From positions 1 to 31,016 of the forward strand of contig JAFYAB010000010.1 in NCBI GenBank assembly GCA_017540945.1: 31,016 nucleotides of DNA, given 5' to 3'. The stretch comes from Oscillospiraceae bacterium (lineage in GTDB: Bacteria; Bacillota_A; Clostridia; Oscillospirales; Oscillospiraceae). Made by a program: the position numbers and the translations under genes. The notes beneath the pieces are model-generated. The model did no database searches. It was not told the origin of the DNA and saw nothing but the letters and a program-made list of their open reading frames with translations. Below are positions 14,789 to 23,049 of this stretch, piece after piece. The first letter of the stretch is position 1; every line of letters begins with the position of its first letter.

Positions 14789-16822
14789 TCAGCAAAGCCG
14801 GCTTCCGGCGGGGATGGCGTCGTCCAGGATCAGCAGATGCAGCTTTTCGCCGCGCTCGGCGGAGAGCAGCATGCCGCAGCTGAGCTGCCCCATCATCTTC
14901 CGGGGGGCCAGGTTGGTGACGGCAACCAAGGTCTTGCCGATCAGCTCCTCAGGCTTGTAGAACTTGGCGATGCCCGAGAGGATCTGGCGGGGGGTGCCGG
15001 TGCCGTCGTCCAGCTGGAACTTCAGCAGCTTCTCGGACTTCTTCAAGTTCTCGCAGGCCAGGACCTTGACGACGGTCATCTCGACCTTGGTGAAATCGTC
15101 AAACACGATCTCGGGAAGCGGCTCCGGCAGAGGGGCCTCCTCCACGGGGGCGGCAGGGCCGATGTGGGCATCGGCCCCTACGGCGGCGTCCTCCTGTGGC
15201 GCACACTGTGCGCCGCTACTGGCAGCGGCCTGGGCAGCCTGGAGCTTTTCCAGCTCCTCCAGTTCCTTGGCGGCGTCAATGCGGGGGAAGAGAGCAGGGC
15301 CGTTCTCCACCTTGGCGTCCCGGTAGAGAGTGCCGAAGAAGGCCAGGGAATCCCAGTCGTACTCCGTGGCTCCGATGCGCTTCATGATCTCTGCGGAGGT
15401 GGCGGGCATGAAGGGCTGCAGCAGGCCGCCGCAGATGCGGACGGTCTCCAGCAGATTGTAGAGCACCCGGGCCAGACGGGGCTTCTTGTCCTCGTCCTTG
15501 GCCAGCTTCCAGGGCTCGTTCTCGTCGATATATTTGTTGGCCCGGCCGATGACCTTAAAGATTTCGCCCAGAGCGTTCTGGAAAGCGTACTTCTCCATCT
15601 GCTCCTCGTAGACGTGGACCAGATCGCAGGCCATGGTAATCAGCTCGTCGTCCTTGGCCTCATCCTCCTGCTGCTCCAGGGGCAGCTGGCCGCCGAAGTA
15701 CTTGCCCGCCATAGCCACGGTGCGGCTGACCAGGTTGCCCAGATCGTTGGCCAGATCCACGTTGATGGTATTGATCAGCAGCTCGTTGGTAAAGTTGCCG
15801 TCGGAGCCGAAGGGGAAGGTCCGGAGCAGGAAGAAACGCAGAGCGTCCACGCCGTAGCGCTCGGACAGCAGATAAGGATCCACCACGTTGCCCTTGGACT
15901 TGGACATCTTGTCGTTGTTGAACAGCAGCCAGCCGTGGCCGTAGATCTTCCTGGGCAGAGGCAGGCCCATGCTCATCAGAAAGGCGGGCCAATAGATGGC
16001 GTGGAAGCGGACGATCTCCTTGCCGATGAAATGCACGTCGGCGGGCCAGAAGCGCTTCCAGTCCTCGCCGTTCTCGTTCAGATAGCCCAGGGGGGACAGG
16101 TAGCTGAACAGGGCGTCCAGCCAAACATAAACCACGTGTTTTTCGTCGAAATCCACGGGCACGCCCCAGGTAAAGCTGGTACGCGAAACGCAGAGGTCCT
16201 GCAGCCCGCCCTCGCAGTCGATAAAGTTGTTGACCATCTCGTTGACCCGGCTTCTGGGCTCCAGAAAATCGGTTTCGGTCAGCAGCTTCCGCACCTGGTC
16301 GGCATACTTGCTGGCCCGGAAAAAGTAGGCCTCCTCCCGGGCAGGCTGAACCTCGCGGCCGCAGTCGGGGCATTTGCCGTCCTTCAGCTGGCTCTCGGTC
16401 CAGAAGGACTCACAGGGGGTGCAGTACAGGCCCTCGTAGCTGCCCTTGTAGATGTCGCCCTTCTCATACATGGTACGGAACACAGTCTGGACCGTTTTCA
16501 GATGGGACTCGTCGGTGGTGCGGACGAAGCGGTCATAGGAAATATTCATCAGCTTCCACAGGTCCTTGACGCCCTTGGGCGCCTCCACAATGCTGTCCAC
16601 GAACTGCTTGGGAGTGACGCCGGCCTCTTTGGCCTTGTTCTCGATCTTCTGGCCGTGTTCGTCGGTACCGGTGAGGAAGATCACATCGGCGCCCCGCATT
16701 CGCTTGTACCGGGCCATGACGTCCGTGGCCACGGTGCAGTAGGCATGGCCGATGTGGAGCCGGCTGGACGGATAGTAGATGGGGGTGGTGATAAAGAATT
16801 TTTCTTTGCAGGTATCACACAT
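14789..16822 (-). CDS. metG: Methionyl-tRNA synthetase
   Basis: MetRS joins methionine to tRNA-Met in the cytoplasm. The 677-residue protein has the HIGH motif (H23-H26 in RLHIGHAY), the zinc-type cysteines C134, C137, C151 and C154 (CTPC ... CPDC), and KMSKS at 305-309. The anticodon-binding helical domain spans about 370-500. A C-terminal tRNA-binding (EMAP/Trbp111-like) domain covers about 572-677 (FDDFTKVEMTVVKVLACENL). The linker 525-570 is low-complexity and contains a peptide translated from a palindromic repeat (residues ~535-557). The ATG at 16822 has GGGAGG upstream; the longer frame to 16846 overlaps the ribosome-binding site. Its promoter is so close that no T-box leader fits. Confidence 0.97.
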   Translation of the reverse strand: MCDTCKEKFFITTPIYYPSSRLHIGHAYCTVATDVMARYKRMRGADVIFLTGTDEHGQKIENKAKEAGVTPKQFVDSIVEAPKGVKDLWKLMNISYDRFVRTTDESHLKTVQTVFRTMYEKGDIYKGSYEGLYCTPCESFWTESQLKDGKCPDCGREVQPAREEAYFFRASKYADQVRKLLTETDFLEPRSRVNEMVNNFIDCEGGLQDLCVSRTSFTWGVPVDFDEKHVVYVWLDALFSYLSPLGYLNENGEDWKRFWPADVHFIGKEIVRFHAIYWPAFLMSMGLPLPRKIYGHGWLLFNNDKMSKSKGNVVDPYLLSERYGVDALRFFLLRTFPFGSDGNFTNELLINTINVDLANDLGNLVSRTVAMAGKYFGGQLPLEQQEDEAKDDELITMACDLVHVYEEQMEKYAFQNALGEIFKVIGRANKYIDENEPWKLAKDEDKKPRLARVLYNLLETVRICGGLLQPFMPATSAEIMKRIGATEYDWDSLAFFGTLYRDAKVENGPALFPRIDAAKELEELEKLQAAQAAASSGAQCAPQEDAAVGADAHIGPAAPVEEAPLPEPLPEIVFDDFTKVEMTVVKVLACENLKKSEKLLKFQLDDGTGTPRQILSGIAKFYKPEELIGKTLVAVTNLAPRKMMGQLSCGMLLSAERGEKLHLLILDDAIPAGSRLC
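15156..15214. repeat. GC-rich palindromic repeats translated in the metG linker
   Basis: 15156-15182 is 26/27 identical to 11390-11416, and 15198-15214 is a second palindrome (GGCGCACA C TGTGCGCC). Both lie in frame within metG and encode AVGADAHIGP and SSGAQCAPQ in the interdomain linker. Confidence 0.75.
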
Positions 16823-16857
16823 GAGTGATTTCCTCCCTTGGTACAAGATTGGGCTAT

Positions 16858-16886
16858 ATTATAGCGCCTTTTCCCGAAAAGGGCAA
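16858..16886 (-). promoter_or_regulatory. Promoter of metG
   Basis: On the minus strand TTGCCC (16881-16886), 17 bases, TATAAT (16858-16863). The predicted leader to the ATG at 16822 is under 35 bases. Confidence 0.75.
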
Positions 16887-16899
16887 GCTTTATTTGCAG

Positions 16900-16931
16900 A
16901 AAAATGCGCAGCAGGGATCAGGCATCCCTGC
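16900..16931 (-). terminator. Possible terminator after the small membrane protein gene
   Basis: GCAGGGAT (16911-16918) pairs with ATCCCTGC (16924-16931), and on the minus strand a run of five T follows after six bases. The gap before the T run makes it a weak candidate. Confidence 0.4.
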
Positions 16932-17035
16932 CGTGCCGGCAGGCTGCCGGTCCATCTTCGCGCGGCAAGAGAATTCTGCGAAAGCGGGGCTTCCCTTCTC
17001 AGGAAGAAATATCAAGCAGAATGACGCAGGAAATA

Positions 17036-17263
17036 TCAGAACACATGGAAAAACAGGCAGCCGACCAGGGCCAGAATCCCGAGCACGACCACGGCTGGGA
17101 GAAAAATGGTGAGGAAGGAGGCCAGGAGCATGGCAAAGGCGTCGCCCTTTTCGAGCTCGATCCGCTCCTCCTTCTCCCGGACGTCGGCGCCTAAATCCTC
17201 ATCCAGCCCGGCTTTGTAGCGCTGGGTCCTCCGGGCACGATTCAATTTTTCTTGTAAGAGCAT
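17036..17263 (-). CDS. Small single-pass membrane protein of unknown function
   Basis: The 75-residue protein has a charged N-terminal half (KLNRARRTQRYKAGLDEDLGADVREKEERIELEK) and one membrane segment at about residues 45-70 (MLLASFLTIFLPAVVVLGILALVG). I do not recognise a family. The ATG at 17263 has AAGGAGGAGG upstream, so it looks genuinely translated. It lies 82 bases beyond oppF, after a strong hairpin, and may be expressed by read-through of the opp operon or separately. Confidence 0.68.
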   Translation of the reverse strand: MLLQEKLNRARRTQRYKAGLDEDLGADVREKEERIELEKGDAFAMLLASFLTIFLPAVVVLGILALVGCLFFHVF

Positions 17264-17293
17264 GGGCTTCCTCCTCCTTTGATCGAATGCAGT

Positions 17294-17319
17294 CCGGCGG
17301 CCGCCGAAGCGGCCGCCGG
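17294..17319 (-). terminator. Strong hairpin after the opp operon
   Basis: CCGGCGGCCGC and GCGGCCGCCGG form a perfect 11-base-pair stem with a CGAA loop, 27 bases beyond the oppF stop. There is no T run on the minus strand, so it is a weak terminator or a 3'-end stabiliser. Confidence 0.45.
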
Positions 17320-17345
17320 TGTTTTCGCCTGTGAGCGCGGTGGAA

Positions 17346-18878
17346 TCAGGTCTCGGGCTTTGCCTTGATATCGAGACCGTTCATCAGCTTATGGTGGCAA
17401 GCTACAAAGTGGTCGGGGCCAACCTCTTCCCAGTCGGGAACGACCTGCTCGCAGATCTCGGTGCAATACTTGCAGCGGGTGTGGAACTTGCAGCCCTTGG
17501 GCGGATTCACCGGGCTGGGAATATCGCCTTCGAGGATCTGAAGGTTCTTGTCGCAGTCGGGATCCGTGGTGGGGATGGCGGCAATCAGAGCCTGGGTGTA
17601 GGGGTGGACCGGGTTCTTGAAGATCTCAGCGGAATCCGCCAGCTCCACCATGTTGCCCAGGTACATGACGCCGATCCGGTCGGAGATGTACTTGACGACG
17701 GACAGGTCGTGGGTGATGAAGAGGTAGGTCAGGTCCTGCTTCTCCCGCAGATCCTGCAGAAGGTTGATGATCTGGGATTGAATGGACACGTCCAGAGCGG
17801 AAACCGCCTCGTCGCAGACCACGAACTTGGGCTCCACCGCCAGGGCACGAGCGATACTGATTCTCTGCCGCTGGCCGCCGGAGAACTGATGGGGGAAGCG
17901 ATGCAGGAAATAGGGGGCCAGACCGCAATCGTCCATGACCTTCAGAATGTAATCCTGCATTCTGGCGTTGTTCTTGCGGTAGATGCTGTGGGCCCGAAGA
18001 CCCTCGCCAATGATCTGGCCGATGGTCATACGGGGGTTCAGAGAGGAGTAGGGATCCTGGAAGACAATCTGCAGATCCTGACGGAGCAGACGAATCTCGT
18101 TGTAGGTCAGGCGAGCCAGATCGATGCCGTCGTCCCGGAGCTCGTCGAACTTCTGGAAGTCCGGATCATTCGCGTGGGCCTGACGGAGCTCTTCGATCTG
18201 CTTTTCCGCCACGTCCAGCTCTTCGTCCAGCTTTTTCAGTTCTTCATCGATCTCGTTCAGCTTGCTGCGGAAACCGTCGGTGTTCTTCTTGGCGTATTCG
18301 GCGTCGTCGAAGCGAACCTGGATGTCCTTCCGCTTTTCGCGAAGCTTTCTGCGCTTCAGGGCGATCTGATACTTCTTTTCGTAAGCCTGGGTAACGGGAC
18401 CGTAGTCCTTGGCCACCATCAGGCCGCCGATGATGTTGCCCACATCCAGCAGCGCGTCGTTGGCGGCCTTCTCGGCAGCGACCATCTCCGCGTGCTTGGC
18501 GTACTGCTCCTTCTCGGACAGGGACTCGTAATGGGCCTTGACCTCGTCGCGCTTCTTTTCCAGCGTCTTCAGCTGCTCGGTCTTCTTGTGCAGATTGCGG
18601 ATGGTCTTCAGCATATAGTGAGGTGCCAGATCATCCAGAGTCTTGCCGTAATACATGGAGCGGCCGTCGGTCTGACGGTAGATCTGCAGCAGGGTACGGC
18701 CCAGGGTGGACTTGCCGCAGCCGGACTCGCCCACGAGACCGAAGACCTCGCCCTCGTAGATGTTCAGGGTAATGCCATCGTTGGCCTTGACATAGAGGCC
18801 GCGCTTCTTCAGCGGGAAGTACTGCTTGAGGTTGGTGATCCGAAGCAGAACTTTCTTTTCCTGTTTATCTTGTTGCAT
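17346..18878 (-). CDS. oppF: Oligopeptide ABC transporter ATPase OppF-like, with a large coiled-coil insertion
   Basis: This ATPase couples ATP hydrolysis to peptide import at the inner face of the membrane, as partner of OppD. In 510 residues I see Walker A GESGCGKST (50-58), Q-loop IVFQDPYSSLNP (271-282, Q274), signature FSGGQRQR (332-339), Walker B FVVCDEA (352-358), the H-loop histidine H390, and the C-terminal cysteines C463, C469, C472 and C476 of the oligopeptide HPY region. Ordinary OppF has 300-340 residues. The excess is a charged coiled coil at about 80-258, between Walker A and the Q-loop (for example SKLNEIDEELKKLDEELDVA). The ATG at 18878 has GGAGGG and overlaps oppD by 14 bases. 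Last gene of the operon. Confidence 0.93.
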   Translation of the reverse strand: MQQDKQEKKVLLRITNLKQYFPLKKRGLYVKANDGITLNIYEGEVFGLVGESGCGKSTLGRTLLQIYRQTDGRSMYYGKTLDDLAPHYMLKTIRNLHKKTEQLKTLEKKRDEVKAHYESLSEKEQYAKHAEMVAAEKAANDALLDVGNIIGGLMVAKDYGPVTQAYEKKYQIALKRRKLREKRKDIQVRFDDAEYAKKNTDGFRSKLNEIDEELKKLDEELDVAEKQIEELRQAHANDPDFQKFDELRDDGIDLARLTYNEIRLLRQDLQIVFQDPYSSLNPRMTIGQIIGEGLRAHSIYRKNNARMQDYILKVMDDCGLAPYFLHRFPHQFSGGQRQRISIARALAVEPKFVVCDEAVSALDVSIQSQIINLLQDLREKQDLTYLFITHDLSVVKYISDRIGVMYLGNMVELADSAEIFKNPVHPYTQALIAAIPTTDPDCDKNLQILEGDIPSPVNPPKGCKFHTRCKYCTEICEQVVPDWEEVGPDHFVACHHKLMNGLDIKAKPET

Positions 18879-19857
18879 GGCGTTCCCTCCTGTCAGGATA
18901 GAAGCATCTGATCTGCTGCTGATCGTTGACCTGCACAAGCTTGGGTTCCTCTTCGAGGCAGCGCTCTGTGCAGTACTTGCAGCGAGGTGCAAACTTGCAG
19001 CCCTTGGGCAGATTCAGAGGATGGGGGACTGCGCCGGGGATGGACTCCAGACGCTCGTTGGTGTCGGCATCCAGACGGGGAATGGACCGCAGCAGGCCTT
19101 CCGTATAGGGGTGCATAAAGTCCGCGCCAGCGAAAATGTGGCGGACCGGAGACATTTCCACGATCTGGCCGCAGTACATGACGGCCACGTCGTCGGCCAT
19201 CTGGTTGATAACGCCCAGGTCATGGGTGATGAACAGAATGGAAGTGCCGTGCTCCTTCTTCAGATCATTCATCAGGTGCAGGATCTGCGCCTGAATGGTG
19301 ACGTCCAGAGCCGTGGTGGGCTCGTCCGCGATCAACAGCTTGGGCTTGCAGGCCAGGGCCATGGCGATCATGACACGCTGGCGCATACCGCCGGAGAGCT
19401 GGTGAGGATACTGCTTGGCCACGACCTCGGGATTCGGGATCTTGACGTCGGCCAGCATCTCCACGACCTTCTCGGCCGCTTCCTTTTTGGAAAGGCCCTG
19501 GTGGATGATGAAGGGCTCGGAGACCTGCTTTTCCACCGAGAAGACCGGGTTCAGAGAGGTCATGGGCTCCTGGAAAATGACGGAGATCGCGTTGCCGCGG
19601 ATCTTGTACATCTCATGCAGAGGCAGATCCACAAGCTCTCTGCCGTCGAATATCACGGAGCCGCTTTCGATGTAGCCGTTGCCATCCAGCAGATGGAGGA
19701 TGGACATGGCGGAAACGCTCTTGCCGGAGCCGGACTCGCCGACCAGGCCCAGCGTCTTGCCCGCTTCTACAGAATAGGAAACGTCATTGACCGCCTTCAC
19801 GATACCGCGCTTGGTGGTAAAGTAGGTGTGTAGATTTTTGACTTCAAGAAGTGCCAT
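18865..19857 (-). CDS. oppD: Oligopeptide ABC transporter ATPase OppD-like
   Basis: The 330-residue protein is an ordinary-length OppD/DppD ATPase: Walker A GESGSGKS (40-47), Q-loop [15 protein letters not shown] (Q96), signature LSGGMRQR (154-161), Walker B LLIADEP (174-180), H212, and the C-terminal HPY region with [14 protein letters not shown] (287-300), whose cysteines may hold an Fe-S cluster as in other Opp/Dpp ATPases. It pairs with OppF beneath the OppB-OppC permease. The ATG at 19857 has AAAGGAGG, which overlaps the oppC stop region, and its 3' end overlaps oppF by 14 bases, so the genes are translationally coupled. Confidence 0.95.
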   Translation of the reverse strand: MALLEVKNLHTYFTTKRGIVKAVNDVSYSVEAGKTLGLVGESGSGKSVSAMSILHLLDGNGYIESGSVIFDGRELVDLPLHEMYKIRGNAISVIFQEPMTSLNPVFSVEKQVSEPFIIHQGLSKKEAAEKVVEMLADVKIPNPEVVAKQYPHQLSGGMRQRVMIAMALACKPKLLIADEPTTALDVTIQAQILHLMNDLKKEHGTSILFITHDLGVINQMADDVAVMYCGQIVEMSPVRHIFAGADFMHPYTEGLLRSIPRLDADTNERLESIPGAVPHPLNLPKGCKFAPRCKYCTERCLEEEPKLVQVNDQQQIRCFYPDRRERHATR

Positions 19858-19869
19858 CTTTTACCTCCT

Positions 19870-21699
19870 TTAGCGTCCAATGGATTTCGGATCGACGGCG
19901 TCACGAATGGCATCGCCAATCAGGTTGATGCAGATTGTGCAGATGCCGAAGATCGTAGCGGGGAAGACCCAACGCCACCAATACTGCTGAATGACGATCG
20001 AGTTGTTGGCGCCGGTGAGCATATTGCCCCAGGTCGGCGTCGGGGGAGAGATACCGAAGCCCAGGTAGGACAGAGAGGACTCGGTAAGCATGCAGGTCGC
20101 GAAGCTCAGGGTCGCCTCGACGAGCAGGATCGACAGCACGTTGGGAAGGATGTGCCTGAAGATGATCGAGCCCTCGCGTACGCCCATGGCCTGGGCCGCA
20201 ATGACAAACTCCTTCTCACGTTCGGCCAGGATCTGTGCACGGACCAGGCGGCAAATGCCGGTCCAGCTCAAAACACCCAAGACGATCATGATCAGGTACA
20301 TTCGCAGCTCCACGCTGATTCGTGTGCCGATGATGGCTGACAACAGTAAGGCGAAGGGCAGGAACGGCAAGCTGCCGATGACCTCGGAGATACGCATGAC
20401 CACCATATCGACCTTGCCGCCAAAGTAGCCGGCCAGGCCGCCCATGATGACGCCGATGACCAGAGAGATCACGACTGCCACGGCGCCGACGGTCATGGTG
20501 ACCTTACCGCCGTTGACAATACGGGTCAGGACGTCGCGGCCCTTGTCGTCGGTGCCCAGCAGGTGACCCTTCAGGCCCCAGGTGTGGACCTTGCCGCCCT
20601 TGTCCACGGCGTAGTTCTGATAGAAGCCCGCATAGACGGTTTCAATGTCCGCGTTATGCACATCGGAGGCAACGGAGGCCTGGCCGTGGCTGTCGTCGCC
20701 CCAACTGAATACGTCGCCGTTCTCCATCAGCGCGGTGTAGTGGAAGCGGCCGCCGTAGAGCTCCACAGGCTTGCTCTCACTCTGGGGAACATCGGCTTCG
20801 CCGTGATAGGCGTTGCCCCAGACGATGATCTTGCCGTTGTGGTCGATGGCCGCCATGGTCTCGCCGCTGGCCGCGATATCAACGGTGTCGGCGGAGAGAG
20901 CCGCGGGAATCTTTGCAAAGGGGTTGTCCTTGCTCTTGCCGGCGTAGACGACGGAACCGTCGTCCATCAGCAGAACATAGTTGTAGGTGGCGATGGCGAT
21001 CTTCTTGATGTGACCCTGAAGCTCCTTGGACTTCATGATCTTCAGATCCGCCATGTTGCCGTTGCCCCAGAAATAGGCCTTGCCTTCATCGGTAACGACG
21101 CCGGAGAACTGGTTGCCGGCCTCGATCTGAATGATATGGGGCTTGTTTTTGCCCTTCAGCTCGGTCGGGATCCTGTCCTGGCCCAGACGGGTGTTGCCCC
21201 AGACGTAGATGTTGTTGTCCTCGTCCAGCGCGACGATGTGGTCATAGCCGGCAGCCAGGTCCACGATCTTGGCGTTCAGGACTTCCTCCGGGATATTGCG
21301 CAGGTCGATGGTGTCGGTGATCTTGGTGTAGCCCCACATGTAGACCTTGCCGTTCTTGTCGCAACCGACGCCGAAGGTGGGGCCTGCGGCGATGGCCTGG
21401 ATGTTGCCGTCCAGGGCGCTGGGAACTTTCAGCATGGACTGGGAGGGAGGTACGTTCTGCTGGGTGCCGTCGGTATCGCCCAAATCAATGGGGAGGATCA
21501 TGGGACCAACAACGACAAAGATCAGGATCAGCAGGAAGATGATCAGACCGGTCATGCCGAGCTTGTTGTGAAGGAAGTTGTTGAGCATCATCTTGCCGGG
21601 GCTCTGGATCTGCTCTTCCTTCATCAGGTCCTCGACCGTCTTGTTGCGGTTGCCGAAGAGGCGACCGAAAAGGGAAGGTTTCTTTTGCTTCTTAGCCAT
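19870..21699 (-). CDS. oppC: OppC-type ABC permease with an inserted seven-repeat RCC1-like beta-propeller
   Basis: The 609-residue protein joins two parts. Residues 1-70 and 378-609 are an OppC/DppC permease: first membrane helix ~49-70, HLLGTDDKGRDVLTRIVNGG (379-398), helices from ~402 on, the EAA loop AAQAMGVREGSIIFRHILPN (501-520) that contacts the ATPases, and the GDAIRDAVDPK end. Residues ~98-378 hold seven RCC1-like repeats, each with a G/S-x-x-x-x-A-x-x-x-x-G-x-x-x-x-W-G pattern: MWGYTK (121-126), VWGNTRLGQ (166-174), FWGNGN (210-215), VYAGKSK (251-257), VWGNAYHGE (293-301), SWGDDSHGQ (332-340) and TWGLKGH (373-379). Seven such repeats fit one closed propeller. By OppC topology it would lie outside the cell. 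The ATG at 21699 follows GGAGGG. Ordinary OppC is ~300 residues. Confidence 0.92.
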   Translation of the reverse strand: MAKKQKKPSLFGRLFGNRNKTVEDLMKEEQIQSPGKMMLNNFLHNKLGMTGLIIFLLILIFVVVGPMILPIDLGDTDGTQQNVPPSQSMLKVPSALDGNIQAIAAGPTFGVGCDKNGKVYMWGYTKITDTIDLRNIPEEVLNAKIVDLAAGYDHIVALDEDNNIYVWGNTRLGQDRIPTELKGKNKPHIIQIEAGNQFSGVVTDEGKAYFWGNGNMADLKIMKSKELQGHIKKIAIATYNYVLLMDDGSVVYAGKSKDNPFAKIPAALSADTVDIAASGETMAAIDHNGKIIVWGNAYHGEADVPQSESKPVELYGGRFHYTALMENGDVFSWGDDSHGQASVASDVHNADIETVYAGFYQNYAVDKGGKVHTWGLKGHLLGTDDKGRDVLTRIVNGGKVTMTVGAVAVVISLVIGVIMGGLAGYFGGKVDMVVMRISEVIGSLPFLPFALLLSAIIGTRISVELRMYLIMIVLGVLSWTGICRLVRAQILAEREKEFVIAAQAMGVREGSIIFRHILPNVLSILLVEATLSFATCMLTESSLSYLGFGISPPTPTWGNMLTGANNSIVIQQYWWRWVFPATIFGICTICINLIGDAIRDAVDPKSIGR

Positions 21700-21715
21700 T
21701 TTCACTCGCCCTCCT

Positions 21716-22735
21716 TTACTTGTTGACCCGGACACGCGGGTCGACCAGGCCGTAGCTCAGGTCGATGATCAGCATGCCCACAAGGCTGACGACCGTGTAG
21801 AACATCTGGATCGAAAGCGCCAGGTCAAAGTCATGGTTGTTCAGGGCGCTGATATAGAGCTTGCCCATGCCGTTGAGGTTGAAGGTATTCTCTATAATCA
21901 CGGAGCCGCTGAAGATGCTCAGGAACCAGCCGATGATCAAGGTGATCACGGGCAGCAGGGCGTTGCGCCAGGCGTGGGAGTAAATGACGACCTTCTCCTT
22001 GACGCCCTTGGCACGGGCCGTCTTGATGTGGTCCATGCTCAGCGCGTCGATCATAGAGGCTCGGACGTAACGGGTCATGCCGCCCAGAGATGCGAAGGTC
22101 ATAACGATCAGGGGCAGGCAAAAATAGTAAAGCGTGTCCGTGAACTTCCGGAATCCCGTGTAATTGGCGCCGGGAGTCCCCATGCCGCCCACCGGGAAGA
22201 TCCGCAGCAGCACAGCGAAAATGTAGATGAAGACCAGGGCGACGATGTAGATCGGGATACTGTAGCCCACGATGGTAAAGACCTGGGTGAAGTTATCCAG
22301 CTTTTTACCCTTATGGACAGCGCAGTATATTCCAAGTGGTATGGTGATGCCGAGGGCGAGGATGGTGGCGAATATGTTGATCAATACCGTATTCCCCATC
22401 GGCGCGCCGACGACTTCTATAACGGGTTTTTTGTAGAAGGAAGAATTGCCGAAGTTACCCTCCAGCAAGCCGCTGATTTTTCCAGTCTGTTTTTGTTTCG
22501 CCAGGCCCATCCATCGGGCATAGCGGACAATAATGCTGTCGTCCAGACCCATTTCTTCACGCAGCTCTTGATACATACGCTGATATACCTCAGGCTTCAG
22601 CGATTTCTTCTGGGCTTCCAGCTGGTTACGCGCGGGGTCACTGGGAACCAGGTTGTAAAGAGCGTACATCAGGAATGAGACGACAAAGAAGACGACGACC
22701 ATGTAGACTAATCTTTTTAAAATGTACTTTCCCAC
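21716..22735 (-). CDS. oppB: Oligopeptide ABC transporter permease OppB-like
   Basis: The 339-residue protein is the OppB partner permease. It starts VGKYILKRLVYMVVVFFVVSFLMYALYNLVPSDPAR (first helix and conserved PxDP-type segment). Five further helices follow, with the EAA loop TARAKGVKEKVVIYSHAWRNALLPV (near residues 241-265) and the C-terminal IDLSYGLVDPRVR. An ATG at 22741 directly abuts the GGAGGG, so the GTG at 22735, six bases further, is the better start and matches the usual MGKYILKRL beginning. The stop lies 16 bases before oppC. It is separated from oppA by 314 bases with two strong hairpins, which probably set the ratio of binding protein to permease. Confidence 0.94.
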   Translation of the reverse strand: MGKYILKRLVYMVVVFFVVSFLMYALYNLVPSDPARNQLEAQKKSLKPEVYQRMYQELREEMGLDDSIIVRYARWMGLAKQKQTGKISGLLEGNFGNSSFYKKPVIEVVGAPMGNTVLINIFATILALGITIPLGIYCAVHKGKKLDNFTQVFTIVGYSIPIYIVALVFIYIFAVLLRIFPVGGMGTPGANYTGFRKFTDTLYYFCLPLIVMTFASLGGMTRYVRASMIDALSMDHIKTARAKGVKEKVVIYSHAWRNALLPVITLIIGWFLSIFSGSVIIENTFNLNGMGKLYISALNNHDFDLALSIQMFYTVVSLVGMLIIDLSYGLVDPRVRVNK

Positions 22736-22762
22736 TGTCATCCCTCCAATTAGTTTGCTGTT

Positions 22763-22820
22763 TGCTTGGTTCTTTCAGCGCGGGAGCTTGCAAGGGCTCC
22801 CACGCTGAAAGAACCAAGCA
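22763..22820 (-). promoter_or_regulatory. Long intercistronic hairpin before oppB
   Basis: A 25-base arm (22763-22787) pairs with 22796-22820 around an 8-base loop; the only exception is a G-U pair in the minus-strand RNA. It lies 17 bases upstream of the oppB ribosome-binding site. No T run follows, so it is more likely an RNA-stability or attenuation element than a full terminator. The rest of 22736-23049 holds no gene. Confidence 0.72.
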
Positions 22821-22973
22821 TGGAGCCTGCATCGGAATGAGTAATATGACTCGTACGACTGCTGAAAGCAGCAATTATTTGCCGTAAAGGTAAGAATGAA
22901 TAGACCGCCGCATATCTGTATCGGATGTGCCTCCACTACAGGGTATGCGTTGATCTATTCATGTTGTCCGGCC

Positions 22974-23004
22974 GGAAACAGGGAGGCGGGGCCTCCCTGT
23001 TTCC
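22974..23004 (-). promoter_or_regulatory. Hairpin after oppA
   Basis: GGAAACAGGGAGGC and GCCTCCCTGTTTCC form a perfect 14-base-pair stem with a GGG loop, about 45 bases after the oppA stop. With no T run it is a likely 3'-end protector or partial terminator for an oppA-only transcript. Confidence 0.68.
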
Positions 23005-23049
23005 ATTGGCCGTTAAGTATGGATTATTTTGCTGTCAGTCAGGAGTTGA

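Noticed and set aside
14837..16828. Very long plus-strand frames opposite metG, and likewise opposite oppA, oppC, oppF and ffh
   Set aside because: They mirror real genes codon for codon in GC-rich DNA, lack ribosome-binding sites and resemble no family.
16823..16863. T-box leader before metG
   Set aside because: A good promoter lies within ~40 bases of the start codon, leaving no room for a T-box; none of the conserved T-box sequence is seen.
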